DNA from: Phyllobacteriaceae bacterium
GTDB lineage: Bacteria; Pseudomonadota; Alphaproteobacteria; Rhizobiales; Rhizobiaceae
Direction of reading: 5' to 3'
NCBI GenBank assembly: GCA_024645155.1
Contig: JAHEGF010000012.1
Location: 1 to 25,254, forward strand
DNA: 25,254 nt
Both the position numbers and the translations under genes were made by a program. The stretch's first letter is position 1. Every line of letters starts with the position of its first letter. This document shows, piece after piece, positions 8,654-17,431 of the stretch. Under the pieces are notes generated by a model. The model did not search any database and had not been told where the DNA came from. It saw only the letters and a list, made by a program, of their open reading frames with translations.

Positions 8654-9887
8654 CGCCCTTGACCTTCCATTTCTGGCTGCGTGACGTCTTCTTGCCGCCG
8701 GAGCTCGCCTGTTTCTTGTCTCCGGGCTTGTTATTGCGGTCGTCGCGTCGCTGCAGCTTCTTTTCGCCCTGGGGGCGCGCGCCCGGCGCCATCCAGACAT
8801 GGGAAGAGCGGTTCCGCGTCCCTTCAGGCTTGCCATCGTTGTCGTCTTTGCTGTCCTTGCCTCCTTTTTTCATACCCGGAGATTTCGTCTGCAGACGCTT
8901 CAGCGCCTTTTCGCGGGAACTTGCACCTGCCTTGTCTTTCGCCCATTTCGGCGTAGGACGGATAGCAGGGCCGGGTTCCGTTAACAGTTTACTGCTTTCC
9001 CTGGCACTCGGTTTTGCCCTCGAGGTGACCGGATTTTGTTCTGTGGGGTAGGCTGAAATAGGGGCGTCGAAATTGGCACCGGCCTCGTGAATGAGGCGAC
9101 GCCCAAGCTGGTCGCGCAGGGTACGGCCCCGGATTTCACGAACTTCGCCTTCGGCCAGATCGCCCAGCTGGAAGGGTCCGTAGGATATCCGGATAAGACG
9201 GTTCACAGAAAGTCCAAACGATTCCATAATGTTGCGGACTTCACGGTTTTTCCCTTCGCGCAACCCGATCGTTAGCCAGGCATTGCTGCCCTGGATTCGG
9301 TCGATTGATGCGTCCACCGCGCCATAGAAAACGCCATCGATCGCGACGCCATCTTTCAAGGCGGCAAGTTTGTCCTCGTCAGGCGTGCCGTGAACGCGGA
9401 CGCGATAGCGCCGCAACCATCCGGTCGATGGCAATTCAAGCACTCGCGACAATCCGCCGTCGTTGGTCAGCAGCAGCAGCCCTTCGGTTGCGATATCGAG
9501 ACGGCCAACTGTCAACAGGCGCGGCAAACCCTGCGGCAGAACGTCAAATACGGTCTTGCGGTTTTGCGGATCGCGATTGGTGGTAACAACGCCAGCGGGT
9601 TTGTGAAACAGAAACAGGCGTGTGCGCTCGATTGCCGGAATCGGGATGCCGTCGATCTCGATCCGGTCAGAGGCGCCGACATTCAGTGCGGGTGATGCCA
9701 GCACATTTCCGTTGACCGATACGCGCCCGGCAGCAATCATCGCTTCAGCGTCGCGTCGTGAAGCTACTCCGGCACGTGCGAGCCGCTTTGCGATACGCTC
9801 ACGTTTTTCTGAAGGCTGGCCGGCATCGCCGGAATTTTCACCCGCAGAAGATGAAATGTTCGGATCGCGGTATTTTTTTTCGTTCAT
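8634..9887 (-). CDS. rluB: RluB-type 23S rRNA pseudouridine synthase with long basic C-terminal tail
   Basis: The protein has 417 residues. An S4 RNA-binding domain (about 30-80, RIAKRLARAGVASRRDAEAM) precedes a pseudouridine synthase core with GRLDIATEGLLLLTNDG, where Asp131 is the catalytic aspartate, and the family signature REGKNREVRNIMESFG. In E. coli RluB isomerises U2605 of 23S rRNA; the exact target here is inferred, and RluE/RluF-like specificity cannot be excluded. The core ends near residue 258. About 160 residues of low-complexity Lys/Arg/Ser/Gly/Pro-rich tail follow, ending KWKVKGGADRRR, far longer than the E. coli tail and probably disordered and RNA-binding. ATG at 9887 has AAAGG about five bases upstream. 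The gene is divergent from tadA. Confidence 0.88.
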   Translation of the reverse strand: MNEKKYRDPNISSSAGENSGDAGQPSEKRERIAKRLARAGVASRRDAEAMIAAGRVSVNGNVLASPALNVGASDRIEIDGIPIPAIERTRLFLFHKPAGVVTTNRDPQNRKTVFDVLPQGLPRLLTVGRLDIATEGLLLLTNDGGLSRVLELPSTGWLRRYRVRVHGTPDEDKLAALKDGVAIDGVFYGAVDASIDRIQGSNAWLTIGLREGKNREVRNIMESFGLSVNRLIRISYGPFQLGDLAEGEVREIRGRTLRDQLGRRLIHEAGANFDAPISAYPTEQNPVTSRAKPSARESSKLLTEPGPAIRPTPKWAKDKAGASSREKALKRLQTKSPGMKKGGKDSKDDNDGKPEGTRNRSSHVWMAPGARPQGEKKLQRRDDRNNKPGDKKQASSGGKKTSRSQKWKVKGGADRRR

Positions 9888-9945
9888 GTGGCCTTTGCCT
9901 CTCGCTGCGGCTAACTAACAGGTCAACAAACCCGTTGCGAGAAAA

Positions 9946-10410
9946 ATGTCTGATATGCGAAATACGAAATGCGAAACGTTTATGGATTCCGCGCTGGAAC
10001 AGGCACGAGCGGCAGAAAGGCGTGGCGAAGTGCCGATAGGTGCTGTCATTGTCAAGGATGGAACCATTATTGCGCGCGCAGGAAACCGGACCCGCGAACT
10101 CAATGATCCGACCGCGCATGCGGAAATCCTGGTGATCAGGCAAGCTTGCAATGACGCCGTCTCCGAAAGGCTCCCTGGCGCCGACCTCTATGTCACACTC
10201 GAACCTTGTGCGATGTGTGCAGCGGCCATCTCGTTTGCCCGCATTCGCAGACTGTATTTTGCCACTTACGATAAAAAGGGCGGAGCAGTGGTCAGCGGTC
10301 CGCGTTTTTTTCTAGCCGATACGTGTCACCACGCACCTGACGTCTATGACGGAATTGGCCGCGATGAGGCGGCAATTCTGCTGAAATCCTTTTTTAACGG
10401 CAAACGCTGA
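9946..10410 (+). CDS. tadA: tRNA-specific adenosine deaminase TadA
   Basis: The protein has 154 residues. The cytidine-deaminase zinc motif is present as HAE (58-60, Glu60 proton shuttle) with PCAMC (Cys88 and Cys91 as zinc ligands). The core EVPIGAVIVKDGTIIARAGN followed by NDPTAHAEILVIRQA is typical of TadA. The enzyme deaminates A34 to inosine in tRNA-Arg(ACG), which allows decoding of CGU, CGC and CGA, and is normally essential. The start is ATG at 9946; a second in-frame ATG at 9955 and a third at codon 13 (MDSALEQARAAERRG) are possible, and no strong ribosome binding site is visible. The gene is divergent from the RluB-type gene (58-base spacer) and convergent with the lipoprotein gene (15-base spacer). 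Confidence 0.93.
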   Translation: MSDMRNTKCETFMDSALEQARAAERRGEVPIGAVIVKDGTIIARAGNRTRELNDPTAHAEILVIRQACNDAVSERLPGADLYVTLEPCAMCAAAISFARIRRLYFATYDKKGGAVVSGPRFFLADTCHHAPDVYDGIGRDEAAILLKSFFNGKR

Positions 10411-10425
10411 AGCGTGGCAGCGCAA

Positions 10426-11187
10426 CTAAAGCCAGGGCACCAGATCGCGCCAGCTTGTTTTGCCGGCCTTTTTGCGCGATTCCGCCTTCAGGCGTTTTTC
10501 CTTGCGCCATTCGTCTTCGCCAATGTCATTTTTGGCAGCGGTTTCAGCCGGTACGCGGTATTCGACCGGGGGCTCGCTCAGGTAATTCCGGTTGTCCGGA
10601 CTGCCCTGTCGCGAAGCGGCAAGGCGGCGGTTGAATTCTTCACGCTGATTTGAAGAAGTATTCTCGACGTAGATTGGAGTGCGGTCATAGGAAGCTGCGG
10701 AATTCTGCTTCGGCAAGCCACGGGATGCTCCTGCACCGTCGCCTTCCAGTTCAGCCGGAGCCGTCGCCACGGCATTGCGATCAAAAATCGCCGGTGAGGG
10801 AAGATCTTGGCCGCTGGAATCCTTGACCTTCGGCCGATATCCAGGCTTGTCGCGATTTTCTGTCGCCTCGGTGCGCAACCGTGCCAGGCGCTGCTCGGGT
10901 GATTCCGGCCAGGATGGATTGGCCGTTGTATTGGCCTCTACCGGTGGCGGCAAGACTTCGGCTGTTGCAGGTTTAACAATCTCGGGTCGCGGTTTGTAGT
11001 CGATGGTATCCGTGCGTTTCGGCGAAATCGTCAAGATACCGGTGACATCTTCGAGCAATTGCTGATCGGCAGGTTTGCCGGTCCCATAGGTCGGGGTGCC
11101 AACACACCCAGACAGGATGCCCGCTGCCATTGTCATCTGGATGGCAATGCACCATCCGCGTTTGCCCATCAGCGTACTATCAACCAT
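10426..11187 (-). CDS. Predicted lipoprotein of unknown function
   Basis: I do not recognise this family. From ATG at 11187 it has 253 residues: a hydrophobic signal segment (about 11-27) ending in lipobox LSGC with Cys28 as the expected acylated residue, followed by VGTPTYGTGKPADQQLLEDV. The rest is Pro/Glu/Lys/Arg-rich with little predictable fold, and it ends in a basic stretch EDEWRKEKRLKAESRKKAGK and WRDLVPWL. ATG 11187 has GAAAG about nine bases upstream and gives a proper lipoprotein signal; the frame extends further upstream without support. It follows ileS at 129 bases on the same strand and is probably co-transcribed with it. A membrane-anchored periplasmic protein is the most that can be inferred. 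Confidence 0.75.
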   Translation of the reverse strand: MVDSTLMGKRGWCIAIQMTMAAGILSGCVGTPTYGTGKPADQQLLEDVTGILTISPKRTDTIDYKPRPEIVKPATAEVLPPPVEANTTANPSWPESPEQRLARLRTEATENRDKPGYRPKVKDSSGQDLPSPAIFDRNAVATAPAELEGDGAGASRGLPKQNSAASYDRTPIYVENTSSNQREEFNRRLAASRQGSPDNRNYLSEPPVEYRVPAETAAKNDIGEDEWRKEKRLKAESRKKAGKTSWRDLVPWL

Positions 11188-11316
11188 GCTGCATGCTTTC
11201 GTTGTTCCAACCGGTAGTTCCGGATCCAGATGCGCCACCCGATGCGCGCCGAATCCGGCAACAAGATGACGTCCTTGGGCGGTTTCTACCGCAACAGGCT
11301 GCAAACGGCAATCTTT

Positions 11317-14304
11317 TCACTTCCGGGCGATGTCCAGCTTGCCTACGTCAGCCAATTCACGCAATGCCAGTGCGTCACGTGCCGAAACATCGGGCCAGTC
11401 CGGATCAGATCCGACATCATCGGTAAACCGCCACGACCGGGCGCATTTCGTGCCATGAGCCAAGGCCGGAACGACATTGACACCGGCGACATCGTCGGTC
11501 GCATAAGCATCAGCCGGTGCGGCGTCCTGCGACAATTCGATACCGCTGGTAATGCATATTTCGGCAAGATCGACGCCGGCCACCGCGGTATACAAGTCAT
11601 TGCTGGAAATATAAACGGCCGGCGCAGCTTCCAGCGAGGAACCGATGCGCTTTTCGCGGCGCTCGATTTCGAGGGCACCGGTGACGACGCGTCTAACCTT
11701 TCGGATCTTTTTCCACTTCCCGGCAAGCGCAGTGTCGCGCCATGCGGGATCGGTTTCCGGCATCTGCTCGAGGTGCACCGACGCGCGTTCCGGATAGCGT
11801 AGCAACCACGCCTCTTCCGTCGTGAACGGCAAGACCGGAGCAAGCCAGGTGACAAGACGGTCAAACAACAGGCGGATGACATGCAGCGCCGCCTTACGGG
11901 TCCGGCTCGAGGGCGGGTCGCAGTAAAGCGCATCCTTGCGGATGTCGAAGTAAAAGGCCGACAGCTCAAGAACCATGAAATCAAGTACCGATCGCGTCAC
12001 GCGCTTGAAATCGAAGGTGTCGTAGCCCTTGCGCACAACCTCGTCGAGTTCAGCCAGGCGGTGCAGCATCAGCCGCTCGAGCTCCGGCATTTCGCCGAAC
12101 GCAACCGTTTCACCTTCGTCATGGGCAAGCGTGCCGAGCATCCAGCGAACAGTGTTGCGCAATTTCCGGTAGGCGTCGATATTGGTCTGGATAACGGACT
12201 TGCCAAGCCGCTGATCTTCCCAATAGTCGGTGGTAGCGACCCACAAGCGCAGGATATCGGCGCCGGATTGTTTCATCACGTCTTGCGGAAAAGTCTGATT
12301 GTTCAATGACTTGGACATTTTACGACCATCTTCAGCCATAGTGAAGCCATGGGTGATGACAGTGTCGTAGGGTGCACGCCCTCGCGTGCCGCAGCTTTCG
12401 AGAAGCGAGGAATGGAACCAACCACGATGCTGGTCGGAGCCCTCGAGGTAGACGTCGGCCGGCCATTTCAGGTCGGGCCGGTCTTCGAGCGTGAAAGCGT
12501 GGGTGCAGCCGGAATCAAACCAGACATCGAGAATGTCGGTGATCTGCGTCCATTTTGCCGGATCGTAATCACTGCCGAGGAACCGTTCCTTTGCGCCATC
12601 TGCAAACCAGGCATCGGCACCTTCGGCCTCGAAAGCCTTTAGAATGCGTGCGTTGACTGCCTCGTCCTTGAGTACTGTACCGGCCTCGTCGGCAAACACG
12701 CAGATCGGCACGCCCCACGCTCTTTGACGGGAAAGCACCCAGTCGGGCCGGTCCTCGATCATGGCGCGAAGGCGGGCCTGGCCAGCAGACGGTACGAAGC
12801 GAGTGGCGTCGATGGATTTTAGCGCGCGCGAACGCAGCGTCGTTCCATCGTCGAGGTCCTTGTCCATGTGGACAAACCACTGCGGCGTATTGCGGAATAT
12901 TACCGGCTTTTTCGAGCGCCAGGAATGCGGATAGGTGTGTTTCAGCCGCCCACGCGCAAACAGCATGCTTCTTTCGATCAGCGCCGTGATGACGGCCTGG
13001 TTGGCGTCGCCCTTCTTGCCCTTGTCGTCGATAACGCGGGCAGGCCCACCTTCACGACCCGGCCCGAAACCCGGTGCGTCGGCGGTGAAAAACCCGGCAT
13101 CGTCGACGGTGAAAGGAATCTGGCTCGAAATGCCGCGATCTTCCAGATCGCGGGCGTTGTCCATCCATGCCTCAAAATCCTCGCGGCCATGACCGGGTGC
13201 GGTATGGACAAAACCCGTACCGGCATCGTCGGTGACATGTTCGCCTTCAAGCAGCGGAACATCGAACTCGTAGCCGCCGCCGAGGCCCCGAAGAGGGTGG
13301 GCGCAGGTAATTGTCCGTATGTCATCAGGAAAAACCTGGCGTAGCAGACTGGCTTTGATCTTTGCTTTCGCGAAAGACTCTTCGGCGAGAGGTTTCGCAA
13401 AGATCAGTAACTCTCCAGGTTGCGGCCCAAAATCGTTCTCAGCTTCGGTTACTTCGTAGAGGCCATAAACAATACGCGGTGAAAAGGAGATTGCTCGGTT
13501 GCCGGGGATTGTCCATGGCGTTGTTGTCCAGATAACCACATAGGCGCTTTTAAGCTGCTTAGCATATGCCGTCTTGCGCTCAAGGTTGGCTTCAAGTTCA
13601 TCTGGTTTGGTGGTACCCGCCGGAGGATCAGCTTCGATCACCGGAAACTTTACCCAGACGGTATCGCTTTCATAGTCCTGGTACTCGACCTCGGCTTCCG
13701 CCAGTGCGGTGCGTTCGACCACCGACCACATGACCGGTTTGGAACCGCGGTAAAGCTGGTCGGACATGGCGAATTTCATCAGTTCGCCGGCGATGCGTGC
13801 CTCGGCGTGGAAATTCATTGTCGTGTATGGCTGGTCGAAATCGCCGATAACACCGAGACGCTGAAACTCTTCTGTTTGAACCTTGATCCAGTGAGCCGCG
13901 AACTCGCGGCATTCGCGGCGGAACTCATTGACCGGCACGTCGTCCTTGTTCTTACCCTTGGTACGATACTGTTCCTCGATCTTCCATTCGATCGGCAGGC
14001 CATGGCAATCCCAGCCCGGCACGTAATTACTGTCATAGCCGCGCATCTGGAACGAGCGCGTGATGATGTCCTTCAGAACCTTGTTGAGAGCGTGGCCGAT
14101 ATGAATGTTGCCGTTGGCATAGGGCGGGCCGTCATGCAGCACATATTTCGGGCGGCCTGCAGCGTCCTCGCGCTGCATCTTGTAGATATCCATTTCCTGC
14201 CAACGGGCGACGATTTCCGGCTCCTTTTGCGGCAGGCCAGCGCGCATCGGAAACTCCGTCTGCGGCAGGTATAACGTCTTTGAATAATCGGTCTTGTCAG
14301 TCAT
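11317..14304 (-). CDS. ileS: Isoleucyl-tRNA synthetase
   Basis: The protein has 995 residues from ATG at 14304. Class I synthetase motifs are present: HIGH (68-71, in NGNIHIGHALNKVLKDII) and KMSKS (662-666, in GRKMSKSLNNQ). The CP1 editing domain sits between them (for example VVIWTTTPWTIPGNRAISFS and VHTAPGHGREDFEAW). The anticodon-binding region follows. At the C-terminus, where E. coli IleS has a four-cysteine zinc module, this protein reads TKCARSWRFTDDVGSDPDWP and keeps only one cysteine, so zinc binding is probably absent. GGGGA lies six bases before the ATG; the frame continues 35 codons upstream without homology or a better site. The enzyme charges tRNA-Ile in the cytoplasm and is essential. 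Confidence 0.96.
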   Translation of the reverse strand: MTDKTDYSKTLYLPQTEFPMRAGLPQKEPEIVARWQEMDIYKMQREDAAGRPKYVLHDGPPYANGNIHIGHALNKVLKDIITRSFQMRGYDSNYVPGWDCHGLPIEWKIEEQYRTKGKNKDDVPVNEFRRECREFAAHWIKVQTEEFQRLGVIGDFDQPYTTMNFHAEARIAGELMKFAMSDQLYRGSKPVMWSVVERTALAEAEVEYQDYESDTVWVKFPVIEADPPAGTTKPDELEANLERKTAYAKQLKSAYVVIWTTTPWTIPGNRAISFSPRIVYGLYEVTEAENDFGPQPGELLIFAKPLAEESFAKAKIKASLLRQVFPDDIRTITCAHPLRGLGGGYEFDVPLLEGEHVTDDAGTGFVHTAPGHGREDFEAWMDNARDLEDRGISSQIPFTVDDAGFFTADAPGFGPGREGGPARVIDDKGKKGDANQAVITALIERSMLFARGRLKHTYPHSWRSKKPVIFRNTPQWFVHMDKDLDDGTTLRSRALKSIDATRFVPSAGQARLRAMIEDRPDWVLSRQRAWGVPICVFADEAGTVLKDEAVNARILKAFEAEGADAWFADGAKERFLGSDYDPAKWTQITDILDVWFDSGCTHAFTLEDRPDLKWPADVYLEGSDQHRGWFHSSLLESCGTRGRAPYDTVITHGFTMAEDGRKMSKSLNNQTFPQDVMKQSGADILRLWVATTDYWEDQRLGKSVIQTNIDAYRKLRNTVRWMLGTLAHDEGETVAFGEMPELERLMLHRLAELDEVVRKGYDTFDFKRVTRSVLDFMVLELSAFYFDIRKDALYCDPPSSRTRKAALHVIRLLFDRLVTWLAPVLPFTTEEAWLLRYPERASVHLEQMPETDPAWRDTALAGKWKKIRKVRRVVTGALEIERREKRIGSSLEAAPAVYISSNDLYTAVAGVDLAEICITSGIELSQDAAPADAYATDDVAGVNVVPALAHGTKCARSWRFTDDVGSDPDWPDVSARDALALRELADVGKLDIARK

Positions 14305-14363
14305 AAATGTCCCCGTTCGGGATTGCCGGCGTGGCGGCTCTATCAGTAATGTCCTGAAAAATC

Positions 14364-14377
14364 GAAACGATCGTTTC
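14364..14377. repeat. Perfect 14-bp palindrome upstream of ileS
   Basis: GAAACGATCGTTTC is a perfect inverted repeat centred about 66 bases upstream of the ileS start codon, in the 255-base spacer that separates ileS from the VTC gene. Its symmetry and place fit a dimeric-regulator operator or promoter-proximal site, but I cannot name a regulator. The rest of the spacer holds no gene I can support and no convincing terminator. Confidence 0.4.
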
Positions 14378-14559
14378 CGGGCGTGCTGGTCTTCCCGGCC
14401 TCTCCGCATTGTCAGCGGGTGGCCGGGCCTATAATTCGCTTCGCCGTTAAGAAGACACGTGGTGCACTGGTCATGGGCGCGCTTTTAGCCGAGCTTGGGC
14501 CGGGAATAAAGGGGTTTCTATTGATGCCGGTATTCATCAGATTTTTCGGACTGCTCCTG

Positions 14560-15162
14560 TCAGAAGCGCGCCAGACCAAGAAGTTTTACGGCGTTCGAGT
14601 ACTTCGAAAACCGCTGGCGCGATTGCTCGAAAAGATCGAGCAGCATGTCACGCGGCGTGTTGTGGGGAGCCTTCAGTTCGATCACATTTGAGCGCTCGTG
14701 AGCCGAACGGGAACCAACGCCTGTCTTTTTATAAACAATTTCCCGGTCGAAAGTCAGGCGAATCCCCTCTAATTCGTAGTAGCTGCGCCGATACGTGACC
14801 CAAACCGCAGGTTTCAGCATCCCGTAGTTTTGCCTGATCAGACCGACAGTTTGAGCGCGGATCGCCGCAGTGCCACTCATTACCTCGGTAAATTTAAAAC
14901 GACCTTCCACGCTTGAAATTTTCGTTTCCAAAGAAAACGCGTCCTGATCCGATTCCGGATAGTGGCGCAACCGGACCTTACGGCGTGGGAGAACCCCCTC
15001 CTCCGATTCATTGAACAGAGTGTAGTTCCTGGTATCAAAATAGCAGCTGCTTATGAGCCGATCCGGGAAAAGCGGCTTCGCACCCTTGGCAACAATCGCG
15101 CTGAGTGCCGAAATTGCCTGGGATGGCGTAACCGGAATCTTCTCCTCAATTCGAAAGCTCAT
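14560..15162 (-). CDS. VTC-domain (polyphosphate polymerase-like) protein
   Basis: This 200-residue protein is essentially a bare VTC domain of the CYTH/TTM superfamily. The charged tunnel residues are in family order: RIEEK (4-8), KVRLR (62-66), ETK (79-81), TYRRSYY (123-129), LTFDR (136-140), IELK (161-164) and RFSKYS (184-189). In yeast VTC4 the matching residues bind triphosphate and Mn2+ and polymerise ATP-derived phosphate into polyphosphate. No signal or membrane segment is seen, so it should be cytoplasmic. The ATG overlaps the CotH-like TGA (ATGA), making it the last gene of a three-gene cassette. Polyphosphate synthesis is inferred; another nucleotide-dependent phosphotransfer reaction is possible. 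Its base composition is more AT-rich than the flanking housekeeping genes. Confidence 0.85.
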   Translation of the reverse strand: MSFRIEEKIPVTPSQAISALSAIVAKGAKPLFPDRLISSCYFDTRNYTLFNESEEGVLPRRKVRLRHYPESDQDAFSLETKISSVEGRFKFTEVMSGTAAIRAQTVGLIRQNYGMLKPAVWVTYRRSYYELEGIRLTFDREIVYKKTGVGSRSAHERSNVIELKAPHNTPRDMLLDLFEQSRQRFSKYSNAVKLLGLARF

Positions 15163-17429
15163 GGATTTGCCTTTTTGAAATCCAGAAGAGATTGGCCGTC
15201 AGCCAGTGCTGTGCCATCGCAATCCATGTGATCTATGGTCAGGATTCCGCCGTTGAATTCCTGTTTCTTTTTGAAAGCTTCAGCGCATACCGGGACATTT
15301 TTCGAGACCAATCCGCCGACTTTTGCAAGGGAGGAATCCTTGGAGGAAACACCAATAGCAGCGCCAATCAGTTCGAGATTGCCAATCTGCGCTGTTGATG
15401 ATTCCCCAATCGACACTCCCTTGTCGCCACACGAAACCAGGTTCGCCGTTTTCACATTGTACTTTCCGTAGCTGAAATCAAGGCAGTCGTTTCCGGCGTT
15501 TGAGATGTGCGCCTGCCTTATTTCCAGATATGAGAAATCGGCATCCAAAGCATCAGCGGCGGCGCCATCTATTGTCACGGAATCAATCGATCCCGCCGAA
15601 CTCACGATGTTCACGGCATCTTCGCAACTGGCTCCGCTTACGGAGATCTGAGCCGCAAAAAATCGTGTGCGATAAAAATTCAGACAACCGGTTAGACCAA
15701 ATTCGTTGAAGCGCTGACCTTGCTTTTTTCCGCTATCGGTTCCCTTGCCAATGAAAACGACACGCGACCCATTGAGTACCGCGTCCTTGATCAGTACCCA
15801 GTCAGTGGCATTGCCCTGAGTTATCGTTACCAACCTGAAATCGGGTTGGGAGAAAATAACCACTCCCGGCGAATGAACCACCGTTGCACCAAGTTGTTTG
15901 ACATAGGTCTCTTTGACAAGAGCATCGGGTTCCGATCGTACCGGAAGAAGAATTACATCACGCCCCGCGACACGAAGCCTACCAGCAAAAAGTTGCTTCA
16001 GTTCTTCGCCAGCCAGGATTTCCGTTTTGCAACCGGCCTCACCGCAAATGTCGACCCTTGCACTGATGGCACTCCCTTCCTCGAACCGCATATTGGTTGC
16101 AATCACCACATCATTGAATGCGACAGGTATGTTTTCGAGGTAGTTTTTTGGGTAGTCCCGCATGAAATCGTTGTTGCCCGATCGCGTGCCATCCACTGGA
16201 AACTTTTCCGGCGATTTTGCGATGTACATTGCATCAGCGATTATCCGGGTAATTGTTGCCTCTGCTTTGGCGAATGGAAATTTATTTTCAAACAGGCTGG
16301 TGTCAATAAGAGCGGCCAGTTTCTTCTCATCCGCACCAGCCAGTTTCTGCAGTATATCTTCAACCATTCCTCCATATACTGAGTGCCAGTGCGCGCATCT
16401 CTCGATGTAATTCGACATTGACAGAAATTCGCCGGCAGCGACTTTCAGATTGATATTTCCGTCGTAGTAGATTGGTTCAAGAGAGCGATCCAAACTATTA
16501 CTGTAGAACCTGCGGTTGTGATAAATGAGTGCATGATCGCCGCCCATCGCAATCATCAGAAGCTCGAATAGGCCCATTCCCAAGGAATTCAGGATTTCGC
16601 CATCGGCGGATTCCTTGTGCGCAAAAATACCGTCACCGAGTTGTTTGCGAACATATACCTCCTGCAGAAATGCCAGGTACCTTGATGTCAAACTTGCAGA
16701 AGATTTTCCGGCAACGGCCCATTTCGCATTCGACACTCTCGCAAGACTTATTCCGTCTGGGTCCTCTTTCCCGTTGTGCCGGTACTTCCACAAAAAGCGC
16801 TCATCGCCCTCGAATATCGCGCTTTCACGTCGTCCATGAGCTTCCAGCATCTCTTTTTCGATACCTTCCTGGAAGAGCATCGGCAGATTGGATGTTTCAC
16901 CGATAGATACAGCAATGGCTCGTGTGCGTGGCGCGAGGAAACCAAAAGCCCGCATGAACTGGGTAGCGAATACCTCGCTGTCACCGTTCCGGGTCGATGG
17001 CAACAAAAGCTTGAACGCGACTATACCGGCAACATTGCCCTGCTTCAGTTCGACAGCGACACTTTGTTGAATCGCATTGTTCCGATATCTTATGTGGTCT
17101 TTCCAGTCGCCCTGTTGGCGAACCTTGGCAGGATAGACACAATTTCCAAAGGGATACTGAAATCTCACATCGGCACGGAACTTTTTCTTGTTGCCATCCC
17201 GGATAACCCTGCTTCGGTCAGTGAGTATTTTCAGAGCGTTGAGCGTCCATTTCCGGTGTTTTCGTATATTGACCGATATCGATTCCAAGGTTGCGATATC
17301 CAACATTTCTTCACGAAAATCGGTCGTTGCGAAATCACATCCGTAGGCGGTCTCCGCTGGTGCGGTACCCGTTCCAGCAAATAGAACCCCAACCGCCACC
17401 CAAGTCCGCAGGCCAAATGCACTTGTCAT
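15159..17429 (-). CDS. Secreted CotH-kinase-like protein with C-terminal right-handed beta-helix
   Basis: The protein has 756 residues from ATG at 17429. A signal peptide (about 1-26) ends TGTAPAETA. Residues about 75-450 resemble CotH-type kinases: ADVRFQYPFGNCVYPAKVRQ, FKLLLPSTRNGDSEVFATQF, LAPRTRAIAVSI, LPMLFQEGIEKEMLEAH, then GGDHALIYHNRRFYSN and LEPIYYDGNINL, which matches the CotH segment where an Asn and the 'WDxD' aspartates sit. Here that last motif is YDGN, so one acidic ligand may be changed. From about 560 to 720 short repeated rungs (AADALDADFSY, GNDCLDFSYGK, DKGVSIGESS, AIGVSSKDSS) indicate a parallel beta-helix. CotH family members phosphorylate secreted proteins. The gene starts two bases after the DUF4956 stop and overlaps the VTC gene. 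A start at 17480 lies inside DUF4956 and loses the clean signal peptide. Confidence 0.75.
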   Translation of the reverse strand: MTSAFGLRTWVAVGVLFAGTGTAPAETAYGCDFATTDFREEMLDIATLESISVNIRKHRKWTLNALKILTDRSRVIRDGNKKKFRADVRFQYPFGNCVYPAKVRQQGDWKDHIRYRNNAIQQSVAVELKQGNVAGIVAFKLLLPSTRNGDSEVFATQFMRAFGFLAPRTRAIAVSIGETSNLPMLFQEGIEKEMLEAHGRRESAIFEGDERFLWKYRHNGKEDPDGISLARVSNAKWAVAGKSSASLTSRYLAFLQEVYVRKQLGDGIFAHKESADGEILNSLGMGLFELLMIAMGGDHALIYHNRRFYSNSLDRSLEPIYYDGNINLKVAAGEFLSMSNYIERCAHWHSVYGGMVEDILQKLAGADEKKLAALIDTSLFENKFPFAKAEATITRIIADAMYIAKSPEKFPVDGTRSGNNDFMRDYPKNYLENIPVAFNDVVIATNMRFEEGSAISARVDICGEAGCKTEILAGEELKQLFAGRLRVAGRDVILLPVRSEPDALVKETYVKQLGATVVHSPGVVIFSQPDFRLVTITQGNATDWVLIKDAVLNGSRVVFIGKGTDSGKKQGQRFNEFGLTGCLNFYRTRFFAAQISVSGASCEDAVNIVSSAGSIDSVTIDGAAADALDADFSYLEIRQAHISNAGNDCLDFSYGKYNVKTANLVSCGDKGVSIGESSTAQIGNLELIGAAIGVSSKDSSLAKVGGLVSKNVPVCAEAFKKKQEFNGGILTIDHMDCDGTALADGQSLLDFKKANP

Positions 17430-17431
17430 TT

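Noticed and set aside
8654..8836. N-terminal 61-residue extension of RsmD
   Set aside because: It is RluB tail sequence read in another frame; RsmD proteins begin at MRIVGGRFSG, which has its own purine-rich site.
14383..14691. Plus-strand frame of 102 codons across the ileS-VTC spacer
   Set aside because: Half of it is antisense to the VTC gene, there is no good ribosome binding site, and no recognisable sequence. A small protein cannot be excluded but is unsupported.
15720..16382. 220-codon open frame on the plus strand inside the CotH-like gene
   Set aside because: It is fully opposite a gene with a signal peptide, family motifs and coupled neighbours; the translation shows no family pattern and no ribosome binding site.
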